Below are positions 25,477 to 33,473 of a stretch of DNA of 64,000 nt, piece by piece. The notes under the pieces were generated by a model. That model saw nothing but the letters and a program-made list of their open reading frames with translations, made no database searches and was not told where the DNA came from. The DNA is taken from positions 372,001-436,000 of the forward strand of contig NZ_CP159829.1 of assembly GCF_047730065.1 (NCBI RefSeq), given 5' to 3'. Source of the stretch: Njordibacter sp028825405. Its GTDB lineage: Bacteria; Pseudomonadota; Gammaproteobacteria; Pseudomonadales; Balneatricaceae. Position numbers and translations under genes: made by a program. The stretch's first letter is position 1; every line of letters begins with the position of its first letter.

Positions 25477-25492
25477 CTGTATGTAATCACAG
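25477..25492 (+). promoter_or_regulatory. LexA (SOS) box 2 upstream of recA
   Basis: CTGTATGTAATCACAG also satisfies CTGT-N8-ACAG, exactly 19 bases after the first box and close to the expected transcript start. Its centre is less symmetric than that of box 1. Two boxes in tandem would allow cooperative repression. Confidence 0.6.
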
Positions 25493-25555
25493 TGTCAAGA
25501 AAAGACCAATGACCAGAAGCTTAGTCTTCAAGCCAAAAAAATTAAGGTGAATCTC

Positions 25556-26593
25556 ATGGATGCAAATAAACAAAAAGCCCTCGATGCAGCGCTAGGCCAA
25601 ATCGAACGCCAATTTGGTAAAGGTGCAGTAATGCGCATGGGTGATCAGCCCAGAGAAGCCATTCCTGCAGTATCTACAGGATCTCTTGGTTTAGATATCG
25701 CCCTTGGAATAGGTGGATTACCTTTTGGACGTATTTGTGAAATTTATGGGCCTGAGTCTTCAGGTAAAACAACCCTGACCTTGCAAGTCATTGCGGAAGC
25801 TCAAAAAATTGGCAAGACCTGTGCATTTGTTGATGCTGAGCATGCATTGGACCCCAGTTATGCTGAAAAACTGGGTGTTAATGTGGATGACTTATTGGTT
25901 AGCCAGCCAGATACGGGTGAACAAGCGCTTGAGATAACAGACATGTTAGTCCGTTCAAACGCAGTTGACGTGATTATTGTGGACTCAGTTGCAGCTCTAA
26001 CACCGAAAGCTGAAATCGAAGGCGAAATGGGAGACCATCACGTGGGTCTTCAGGCACGGCTATTGTCTCAAGCCATGCGCAAGATTACCGGTAATATTAA
26101 AAATGCCAATGCTCTAGTCATTTTCATCAACCAAATAAGAATGAAAATTGGTGTCATGTTTGGTAGCCCTGAAACTACGACCGGCGGTAATGCACTAAAA
26201 TTCTACTCCTCTGTGCGTTTGGATATTCGTCGTATTGGTGCGGTAAAGAATGGTGATGAGATAGTAGGTAACGAAACCCGTGTCAAAGTCGTCAAAAATA
26301 AGGTTGCGTCTCCCTTTAAACAAGCAGAGTTTCAAATAATCTATGGTAAAGGCATTTACCGCATGGGTGAAGTTATTGATCTAGGCGTTAAGCAGAACTT
26401 GGTTGATAAAGCGGGTGCTTGGTATGCTTATAAAGGTGACAAAATTGGTCAAGGTAAAGCCAATGCTTCCCAGTATTTGCTAGATCATCCAGAGATTGCT
26501 GAGGAAATCGAACTGCAAATTAGAGAAGAGCTTTTGAGCATTCCTAAGGCCAGCGAAACCGACAATGACGTGGTAACACCACTAACATTCTAA
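25556..26593 (+). CDS. recA: Recombinase RecA
   Basis: ATP-dependent strand-exchange protein and co-protease for LexA. The 345-residue protein opens MDANKQKALDAALGQIERQF, matching Pseudomonas RecA. Walker A is GPESSGKTTL, Walker B is VIIVDSVAAL, and the L2 region FINQIRMKIGVMFGSPETTT is intact. A GTG at 25547 is in frame, but ATG 25556 follows the Shine-Dalgarno AAGGTGA (25544-25550) and gives the family N-terminus. recX follows after 24 bases. Confidence 0.99.
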   Translation: MDANKQKALDAALGQIERQFGKGAVMRMGDQPREAIPAVSTGSLGLDIALGIGGLPFGRICEIYGPESSGKTTLTLQVIAEAQKIGKTCAFVDAEHALDPSYAEKLGVNVDDLLVSQPDTGEQALEITDMLVRSNAVDVIIVDSVAALTPKAEIEGEMGDHHVGLQARLLSQAMRKITGNIKNANALVIFINQIRMKIGVMFGSPETTTGGNALKFYSSVRLDIRRIGAVKNGDEIVGNETRVKVVKNKVASPFKQAEFQIIYGKGIYRMGEVIDLGVKQNLVDKAGAWYAYKGDKIGQGKANASQYLLDHPEIAEEIELQIREELLSIPKASETDNDVVTPLTF

Positions 26594-26617
26594 ACTATTA
26601 GTACAATTTAGTGGGTC

Positions 26618-27115
26618 ATGGATAAGCTTTCTGTATCAATAGATAGCGCAAAGCAAGCCTCTGCTTTGCGCTATCAAGCCATTGGATTACTGGCACGACG
26701 TGAGCAGTCCCGCAGTGAACTGCAGCGTAAACTGCATCTTAGAATGCTAGAAAAAGACTGGGACGTTGACCTAGAGCATCTACTCGACGAACTTCACCGC
26801 CAAGGTTTACAGTCAGATTTGCGCTTTTCAGAAGTTCTCATAAGGTCAAAAGCAAATGCAGGGTATGGTCCATCTCGACTCTATCAGTGGGGTGTGCAAT
26901 ATGGTCTAGACCGTGAATTGGTGCATACTCAAATGCAAGAACAGCAATTTGATTGGTTTGCTAACGCCCTCAAACAAAAGCGCAAACACTGTGGATTAAG
27001 CCTTGCAATTAACCTAAAAGAAAGAGCTAAACAAGCACGCTATTTGTATCAACGAGGGTTTGCTCAAGAGCATATTTATTACGCTATCGAAGCGTTACCA
27101 GACGACCGTCCGTGA
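26618..27115 (+). CDS. recX: Regulatory protein RecX
   Basis: Small helical protein that binds RecA filaments and limits their activity. The 165 residues show the three-repeat helical plan, with GLLARREQSRSELQRKL near the N-terminus, the central YGPSRLYQWGVQYGLD, and the C-terminal KQARYLYQRGFAQEHIYYAI. It is likely cotranscribed with recA and so SOS-induced. Length and position are normal. Confidence 0.95.
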   Translation: MDKLSVSIDSAKQASALRYQAIGLLARREQSRSELQRKLHLRMLEKDWDVDLEHLLDELHRQGLQSDLRFSEVLIRSKANAGYGPSRLYQWGVQYGLDRELVHTQMQEQQFDWFANALKQKRKHCGLSLAINLKERAKQARYLYQRGFAQEHIYYAIEALPDDRP

Positions 27116-27242
27116 GTCTGCATACTTTTTTATCAAAATATAGAATAATCTTCTTAATTAGAACGTAAATTGCCTGCAATGGTCGAAAGCCATTAGTGGT
27201 TCAGTATATACTTACGCTTTTGCGTTAACAGCGAGACTGACC

Positions 27243-29870
27243 ATGAAAATCGCGGCTATCCGTCAGGCATTTCTTGATTATTATAAACAATTAGGCCATG
27301 AAATAGTGCCTAGTAGTTCCCTTGTTCCTGGTAATGATGCCACCTTGTTATTTACCAACGCAGGTATGGTTCAGTTTAAAGACGTTTTTTTAGGTGACGA
27401 CAAACGTCCCTATAATCGTGCTGTGTCTTCTCAGCGTTGCGTGCGTGCGGGTGGAAAGCATAATGATTTAGAAAATGTTGGTTACACTGCCCGCCATCAT
27501 ACGTTCTTTGAAATGCTGGGTAATTTTAGTTTCGGTGATTACTTCAAGCAAGATGCAATAAAGTTTGCGTGGAATTTCTTAACCGTAGAGTTGGGTCTGC
27601 CCGCAGAAAAACTTTGGGTCACTGTTCATCACAGTGATAGCGAAGCAGAAAAAATCTGGTTTGATGAAATTGGTATTAACCAACAACGTTTTTCACGCCT
27701 AGACGAAGATAACTTCTGGTCTATGGGTGATACTGGACCCTGTGGTCCGTGTTCAGAAATATTTTATGATCATGGAGAAGACATTTGGGGTGGACCTCCA
27801 GGCTCTCCTGAAGAAGATGGCGACCGGTATATCGAAATTTGGAATATGGTGTTCATGCAATATAACCGTAATAGCAGCGGTGAGATGACGCCACTGCCCC
27901 AACAATCAATCGATACAGGTATGGGACTGGAACGGATTGCAGCGATTTTACAAAATGTTCACTCAAACTACGAAATAGATTTGTTTCAAAACCTGCTGCA
28001 GGCCACTGTGAAGATCATCGGAACAGACGACGTGGACAGCAAATCTCTCCAAGTTATTGCAGATCACATACGATCAGTATCATTTCTAATCTTGGATGGT
28101 GTGATACCCTCAAACGAAGGTCGTGGCTATGTTTTGCGTCGCATCATGCGACGTGCCATTCGCCATGGTAATAAGTTAGGCGCCCAAGGCAGTTTCTTGC
28201 ACCAACTGGTGGCACCGCTGGTGAAGGAAATGGGCGAAGCTTATCCGGATCTTAAAGAGGCCCAAGTTGTCATTGAAAAGGTCATTGTTAAAGAAGAGCG
28301 ACAATTTGTTAAAACATTGGACCAGGGTATGCGTATCCTGGAACAGGATTTAGCCGATTTAAAGGGCGATACCATTCCAGGTGACACCATTTTTAAGTTG
28401 TATGATACCTTTGGCTTTCCTGTGGATTTAACGGCTGACATCGCCCGAGAACGACACCTTGAGATGGATATTGGTGGCTTTGAAGAGGCGATGGAGCAAC
28501 AGCGACTACGAGCACGTTCAGCCAGCAGTTTTGCTGTGGACTATAGCCACAAGATCGACCTAGCAGGCCAAACTGATTTTCAAGGCTATGTTAACTTAAC
28601 TCACACGGGCAAAGTTTTGGCAATCATTGTCAACAGTGAACCTAGCGACAGGGTAAGCCAGAAGGGAAAACTCCAGTTAGTGTTGGACAGCACTTCTTTT
28701 TACGCAGAATCGGGGGGCCAAACCGGCGACCAAGGTATGATTGAGTGGCCGGGTGGCTCAATTCAAGTCACAGATACGCTCAAGCAAGGTCAACACTTCG
28801 TGCATTATGGGCATTTAATTAGAGGCGAACTGGGTGTGGGTGACGTGGTTGACACTTTTGTCGATGGACGCTTTAGGGCTGATTCTGCAAAAAATCACTC
28901 AGCCACTCATTTGCTTCATGAAGCCATGCGCAGAACCTTGGGTGACCATGTGACTCAAAAAGGCTCTCTAGTAAATCCTGATCGATTAAGATTCGACTTT
29001 TCCCACTCCGAGCCAGTTTCTGCTGCGCAATTAGCTGTTATTGAAGCCATGGTTAACGAAGAAATTCGTGATAACACCGAAGTTGCAGCCGAAACAATGG
29101 CCATTGATGACGCTAAAGCTGCAGGTGCTATGGCATTATTTGGTGAAAAATATGGTGATGAGGTTCGCGTGATTACTATGGGTAATACTGCTGCAGTAGA
29201 CCTAGGGCAGGGCGAGCAGGTGTTCTCGTTAGAACTGTGTGGCGGCACTCACGTTGAGCGAACAGGTGATATTGGCGCCTTTATCATCACCTCTGAATCA
29301 GGAGTGGCGGCTGGAGTCAGACGAGTTGAGGCACTAACAGGAGCTGCGGCGAGTGAATGGTTAGCGACCACTGGAAAAACCCTAGCTGCGGTCAGTAGTT
29401 TGGTTAGGGCTGGCAGGGATAAAGTGACTGAAAAAGTACAAGCTTTAATCGACAAAAACCGCCAACTAGAAAGGGAACTAGAACACCTTCAAGTGAAGAT
29501 GGCGGCAGCACAAGGTGCTGATCTCGTTTCTCAAGCCAAGGAAATACATGGTGTTAAAGTGCTCATCAGTGTGCTTGAAGGAGTGGAACCCAAGTCCCTG
29601 CGAGATGCCATGGACCAGTTACGTAATAAGCTAGGTTCTGGTGTGGTGATGCTCGCAGTCATTCAAGGAGACAAAGCCAGCATCGTCGCTGGTGTTACCA
29701 AAGACCTCACTGATAAAGTGAAAGCTGGGGAGCTGATCCGTCATACGGCGTCAAATATGTCTGGGAAAGGCGGCGGGCGCTCTGATATGGCCCAAGGTGG
29801 TGGACAAGCGGACCAACTCACTCAAGCGTTAGCTAGCGCTCACACTTGGTTAGAAGATTCGTTGGTATAG
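27243..29870 (+). CDS. alaS: Alanyl-tRNA synthetase
   Basis: Class II synthetase that charges tRNA-Ala, with an editing domain. The 875-residue protein has the aminoacylation core (FTNAGMVQFKDVFLG, HHTFFEMLGNFSFGDYFK, MGDTGPCGPCSEI), the editing domain with NHSATHLLHEAMR and CGGTHVERTGDIG, and the C-terminal oligomerisation domain ending in the glycine-rich SGKGGGRSDMAQGGG segment. The leader contains a small AATGG/CCATT hairpin at 27178-27194. Position after recA-recX is conserved in the class. Confidence 0.98.
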   Translation: MKIAAIRQAFLDYYKQLGHEIVPSSSLVPGNDATLLFTNAGMVQFKDVFLGDDKRPYNRAVSSQRCVRAGGKHNDLENVGYTARHHTFFEMLGNFSFGDYFKQDAIKFAWNFLTVELGLPAEKLWVTVHHSDSEAEKIWFDEIGINQQRFSRLDEDNFWSMGDTGPCGPCSEIFYDHGEDIWGGPPGSPEEDGDRYIEIWNMVFMQYNRNSSGEMTPLPQQSIDTGMGLERIAAILQNVHSNYEIDLFQNLLQATVKIIGTDDVDSKSLQVIADHIRSVSFLILDGVIPSNEGRGYVLRRIMRRAIRHGNKLGAQGSFLHQLVAPLVKEMGEAYPDLKEAQVVIEKVIVKEERQFVKTLDQGMRILEQDLADLKGDTIPGDTIFKLYDTFGFPVDLTADIARERHLEMDIGGFEEAMEQQRLRARSASSFAVDYSHKIDLAGQTDFQGYVNLTHTGKVLAIIVNSEPSDRVSQKGKLQLVLDSTSFYAESGGQTGDQGMIEWPGGSIQVTDTLKQGQHFVHYGHLIRGELGVGDVVDTFVDGRFRADSAKNHSATHLLHEAMRRTLGDHVTQKGSLVNPDRLRFDFSHSEPVSAAQLAVIEAMVNEEIRDNTEVAAETMAIDDAKAAGAMALFGEKYGDEVRVITMGNTAAVDLGQGEQVFSLELCGGTHVERTGDIGAFIITSESGVAAGVRRVEALTGAAASEWLATTGKTLAAVSSLVRAGRDKVTEKVQALIDKNRQLERELEHLQVKMAAAQGADLVSQAKEIHGVKVLISVLEGVEPKSLRDAMDQLRNKLGSGVVMLAVIQGDKASIVAGVTKDLTDKVKAGELIRHTASNMSGKGGGRSDMAQGGGQADQLTQALASAHTWLEDSLV

Positions 29871-29944
29871 TATAAGCACAATGCGACTAAACCTAAACCA
29901 ACGGCGAAGTCATATAGCTTTTAGATAGTAATTAGGAATTTAAC

Positions 29945-31180
29945 ATGGCGTTGTACGTACAAAAATATGGTGGCACATCAGTGGGATCAGTCGAGCGTAT
30001 CCAACAGGTGGCAGAAAAAGTTAAGGGTTTTAGGGACCAAGGCCACGATATAGTAGTGGTCGTATCTGCTATGAGTGGTGAGACTAACCGACTGATTAGT
30101 ATGGCTAACGAAATGCAGGATAAACCGTCACCTCGAGAGATGGACGTCCTAGTTTCTACGGGCGAACAGGTCACTATTGCGTTGTTATGCATGGCACTGT
30201 CTGAACGCCAATGCCCTGCTCGCTCCTATACGGGTGGCCAGGTTAAGATCCAGACCGATTCCTCCCACACTAAAGCTCGTATTCAGAACATCGATGTTGA
30301 CAATATGCGCAGGGATTTAAATGGAGGTCGGGTCGTGGTTGTTGCAGGATTCCAAGGAGTCGACGACGAAGGTAATATCACCACTCTGGGACGTGGAGGT
30401 TCAGATACCACAGGAGTGGCTCTGGCCGCCGCTCTGAAAGCTGACGAATGTCAGATCTATACGGACGTCGACGGTGTTTATACCACTGATCCAAGAGTGG
30501 TCGATAATGCCCGCCGTTTAAACGAAATCACCTTTGAAGAAATGCTAGAAATGGCCAGTCTAGGTTCAAAGGTTCTGCAAATTCGTGCTGTCGAATTTGC
30601 AGGCAAATACAATGTCCCATTGCGGGTGCTGCATAGTTTTAAAGAAGGCCCGGGAACACTGATTACAACTGAGAGTGAAGATACCATGGAACAACCTGTT
30701 ATATCCGGCATAGCTTTTAACCGTGACGAAGCTAAACTGACCATTACTGGGGTACCTGATATACCCGGAGTGGCATCAAAAATTTTGGGTCCCATTAGTG
30801 ATTCTAATGTGGAAGTTGACATGATTTTGCAAAATGTCAGTGCTGAAGGCCTCACAGACTTCACTTTCACTGTGCATCGTAATGATTATGACCAAGCCTT
30901 TGAAACCATAAAAACCATTGCTAAAAGCCTTAATGCAAAAGGCGCTATTGGTAGTGAAAAAATAGCTAAAGTTTCAATTGTTGGTGTGGGTATGCGATCT
31001 CATGCGGGTGTTGCTAGCCGTATGTTTGAAAGTTTAGCGAACGAAAACATTAACATCCAGATGATCTCAACTTCAGAGATCAAAGTTTCCGTAGTGATTG
31101 ACGAAAAATACCTAGAACTGGCTGTGCGTGCATTGCATTCCACTTTTGAAATGGATCAACCACAAACGGTTGAAGAATAA
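29945..31180 (+). CDS. lysC: Aspartate kinase
   Basis: First step of the aspartate pathway to lysine, methionine and threonine. The 411-residue protein has the kinase signature VQKYGGTSVGSVERI at the N-terminus, the GRGGSDTTGVALAAALKA loop and two C-terminal ACT domains (for example SKILGPISDSNVEVDMI and MFESLANENINIQMIST) expected to bind lysine or threonine. The length fits the single-function Pseudomonas-type aspartokinase. No lysine riboswitch fits in the 74-base gap upstream. It is followed by csrA, the usual order. Confidence 0.97.
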   Translation: MALYVQKYGGTSVGSVERIQQVAEKVKGFRDQGHDIVVVVSAMSGETNRLISMANEMQDKPSPREMDVLVSTGEQVTIALLCMALSERQCPARSYTGGQVKIQTDSSHTKARIQNIDVDNMRRDLNGGRVVVVAGFQGVDDEGNITTLGRGGSDTTGVALAAALKADECQIYTDVDGVYTTDPRVVDNARRLNEITFEEMLEMASLGSKVLQIRAVEFAGKYNVPLRVLHSFKEGPGTLITTESEDTMEQPVISGIAFNRDEAKLTITGVPDIPGVASKILGPISDSNVEVDMILQNVSAEGLTDFTFTVHRNDYDQAFETIKTIAKSLNAKGAIGSEKIAKVSIVGVGMRSHAGVASRMFESLANENINIQMISTSEIKVSVVIDEKYLELAVRALHSTFEMDQPQTVEE

Positions 31181-31208
31181 TGAGTTTGCAACTATGATCA
31201 CAAGGTAA

Positions 31209-31332
31209 GGATTGTATTGGCATTGATCTCTATTTTACTTACATCGCTAGAAAGCAAGTAGTGTAGGAATAATTAAGGTGTTCGGAAATTGGCAAGTCTT
31301 GATTTACCGGCCCAATAAAACGGAGCTTTATT
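31209..31332 (+). promoter_or_regulatory. csrA leader with multiple GGA motifs and a GGA-loop hairpin over the ribosome binding site
   Basis: GGA motifs occur at 31209-31211, 31266-31268, 31284-31286 and 31322-31324. The last lies in the loop ACGGAGC (31320-31326) of a perfect six-base hairpin AATAAA (31314-31319) / TTTATT (31327-31332), and is also the csrA Shine-Dalgarno. CsrA binds GGA in hairpin loops, so this is a classic layout for CsrA repressing its own translation. Confidence 0.7.
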
Positions 31333-31530
31333 ATGTTAATTTTGACCCGCCGAGTGGGCGAAACCCTCATGGTTGGTGACCAAGTCACTGTCACTGTTTT
31401 AGGTGTAAAAGGTAATCAGGTTCGTATTGGTGTGAATGCTCCGCGTGATGTTGCAGTCCATCGTGAGGAGATTTATCAGCGCATTCAAGATGAAAAAACT
31501 GGTGCTGATGAGTCATCTGAGGAAAGCTAG
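31333..31530 (+). CDS. csrA: Carbon storage regulator CsrA/RsmA
   Basis: Small dimeric RNA-binding protein controlling carbon metabolism, motility and biofilm genes after transcription. The 65 residues start MLILTRRVGETLMVGD and include VRIGVNAPRDVAVHREEIY, with the RNA-contacting Arg at position 44 region. The acidic/serine tail (after about residue 52) is variable in the family. The tRNA-Ser gene that often follows csrA is absent; instead a broken comF converges on it six bases later. Confidence 0.98.
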   Translation: MLILTRRVGETLMVGDQVTVTVLGVKGNQVRIGVNAPRDVAVHREEIYQRIQDEKTGADESSEES

Positions 31531-31535
31531 ATTAT

Positions 31536-32291
31536 TTACCAATCAAGTTTGGTGTTGAATGATTGTGTTCGCGCAATGCACCATACTTGAATCTCTAAAG
31601 GGCCATTCCAAGCCTTAATCAAACTTCGGCTCAATGCTTGAGTTTTGGCACCAGTAGTCATAACGTCATCAATGATGGCGATTTGATTAGTCCCCCGATC
31701 GACTTCTGATTTCTTCACCTGAAAAACCGCACTCAAACTACTTTGGCGTTGCCAACGGGTCTGGCTTTGCTGCGATACCTGATAACCTTTACGGTTGCAT
31801 AGGCGAGTATTAACGTTTACGTTCAAAAGTTGACTGAGGCCTTTGGCTATAAATTGGGCTTGGTTAAACCCCGGTTTTCTTAACCTCAGGCTATTAAGGG
31901 GCACAGGAATGAGTAGTTGTGGCATAGTGATTCTACCTTGCATTATTGCCGCCATTACGGCCCGACACAGACAACTTGTTAGGAGTCGACCTGCGGCGAG
32001 ATTGCGCTCATGCTTAAATTCGTTCATCAAACCATCAATTGGTGCTAAATAGTTCAAGGCGCAGATTGTTGTTTTGTAAAGAGGGGGCTTTTGCTGACAA
32101 TGAACGCACACCATGTCTCCTTCAAACACATAAGGTCCAACGTATTAAGCACACGTAATACAAGCGTTTTTGTTCCATGGGATGTCGTTCATGCAGGAGG
32201 CACACAGATTATCCTTGTGGTGGGGATGTGCACCACACAGCATGCAGGGTGGTTGAATAAAGCCTAGTATTTGATTAATAAATAACCAGAT
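31536..32291 (-). pseudogene. comF: comF-like phosphoribosyltransferase gene with an in-frame TAA
   Basis: ComF-type amidophosphoribosyltransferase-like protein, linked to DNA uptake. The frame running from 32291 encodes a complete N-terminal zinc finger with cysteine pairs CMLC, CASC and CITC. A TAA at 32145-32147 interrupts it, and the same frame continues after the stop with the fourth pair, CVHC, then the PRTase domain containing IPVPLNSLRLRKPGFNQAQ and the PRPP motif IAIIDDVMTTGAKT. No ATG, GTG or TTG lies in frame before residue 17; ATC at 32289-32291 sits at start-codon spacing after GAGGGGG. The intact 197-residue remainder could still be made from GTG 32129, but would lack most of the zinc finger. 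Confidence 0.85.
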
Positions 32292-32321
32292 GTAAACCCC
32301 CTCAAGTTAATTGGTTGACTA
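32290..32321 (+). promoter_or_regulatory. BirA-like operator upstream of bioB
   Basis: ATGTAAACC (32290-32298), 14 bases, GGTTGACTA (32313-32321). Compared with the BirA consensus TTGTAAACC...GGTTTACAA, this matches 8 of 9 and 7 of 9 positions. The right half overlaps a candidate -35 for bioB, and the left half overlaps the probable former comF start. BirA-biotinoyl-AMP repression of bio genes is established in gammaproteobacteria. Confidence 0.6.
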
Positions 32322-32342
32322 AAAATGCCGAGCTTTTAAGAT
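32315..32342 (+). promoter_or_regulatory. Candidate bioB operon promoter
   Basis: TTGACT (32315-32320), 16 bases, TAAGAT (32337-32342). It lies 30 bases before the bioB ATG and overlaps the right half of the BirA-like site. Confidence 0.45.
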
Positions 32343-32372
32343 GCTTGCTGAACTCCAAAAGCTGGACCAGCT

Positions 32373-33473
32373 ATGACAACTGCCACCGTGACCTCTTCCA
32401 TGAACACTGATATCAAGTTTAGCCCAGATCTACATAATCACCGTCGTCATAACTGGGGAGTCGATGAAATTACCCTGCTTTTCAGTTTGCCATTGAATGA
32501 CCTTCTCTTTAAAGCTCAAACGATTCATAGAGACCACTTTGATCCCAATGAGGTTCAGGTGAGCACTTTACTATCGATCAAAACAGGTGCTTGCCCTGAA
32601 GACTGTAAATACTGCCCCCAGAGTGTTCATAATGACACTGGCCTAGAAGTTGAACGCCTGATGAAGGTGAAAGAAGTCATTGAAGAAGCTGTGGCAGCAA
32701 AAGCCGCGGGTGCCAGTCGCTTCTGTATGGGTGCAGCATGGAAAAACCCGCGGGCTAAAGACATGCCTTATGTTTTAGAGATGGTCAAAGAAGTCAAGGC
32801 CATGGGCCTTGAAACTTGTATGACCTTGGGTATGTTGGCGCCCGAACAAGCTGAAAAACTGGCTGCCGCCGGCCTAGACTACTATAACCATAACTTAGAC
32901 ACTTCACCTGAATTTTATGGTTCCATTATTACCACCCGTACCTACCAAGACCGTTTAAATACACTCACTAACGTCCGCGAAGCGGGCATGAAAGTCTGTG
33001 CTGGAGGTATTGTGGGGATGGGTGAAAACTTACGAGACCGTGTAGGCTTGTTACAGCAATTAGCTAATATGCCGCAGCATCCCGAAAGTGTGCCAATAAA
33101 TATGCTAGTCAAAGTTGAGGGTACTCCCCTTGATCAAGTTGAAGATCTAGAGCCTTTTGACTTTATACGCACTATCGCAGTGGCCCGCATCCTCATGCCA
33201 AAATCCCATGTTCGATTATCTGCGGGTAGAGAACAAATGAATGAACAGATGCAGGCTATGTGCTTTTTTGCTGGAGCTAATTCAATCTTCTATGGTGAGC
33301 GCTTACTTACTACGGAAAATCCTGCAGCAGAAAAAGATAGAGCATTGTTTGAAAAGCTGGGCATACGCCCAGAAAAACGTCAAGATGTTTCAGATGAAGC
33401 TCATCGTGGTGCCATCGAACAGGCCATGGAGAGTACTAAGATGGAGCATATGTTTGTTGATGCTAGTCTCTAA
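32373..33473 (+). CDS. bioB: Biotin synthase
   Basis: Radical-SAM enzyme inserting sulfur into dethiobiotin, the last step of biotin synthesis. The 366-residue protein has the CxxxCxxC cluster motif in ACPEDCKYCPQS, the FCMGAAWKNP and YYNHNLDTS blocks, and the conserved RLSAGRE that contacts the second Fe-S cluster. ATG 32373 is taken as start; ATG 32400 is possible. The stop overlaps the bioF ATG by one base (TAATG), starting a tightly coupled bioBFHCD operon. Confidence 0.98.
   Translation: MTTATVTSSMNTDIKFSPDLHNHRRHNWGVDEITLLFSLPLNDLLFKAQTIHRDHFDPNEVQVSTLLSIKTGACPEDCKYCPQSVHNDTGLEVERLMKVKEVIEEAVAAKAAGASRFCMGAAWKNPRAKDMPYVLEMVKEVKAMGLETCMTLGMLAPEQAEKLAAAGLDYYNHNLDTSPEFYGSIITTRTYQDRLNTLTNVREAGMKVCAGGIVGMGENLRDRVGLLQQLANMPQHPESVPINMLVKVEGTPLDQVEDLEPFDFIRTIAVARILMPKSHVRLSAGREQMNEQMQAMCFFAGANSIFYGERLLTTENPAAEKDRALFEKLGIRPEKRQDVSDEAHRGAIEQAMESTKMEHMFVDASL

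Noticed and set aside
25347..25550. A 67-codon open frame running into recA
   Set aside because: It covers the recA promoter and both LexA boxes, has no ribosome binding site and resembles no protein.
31531..31536. tRNA-Ser expected after csrA
   Set aside because: Only five bases separate csrA from the convergent comF remnant; no tRNA fold is present there or elsewhere in the window.
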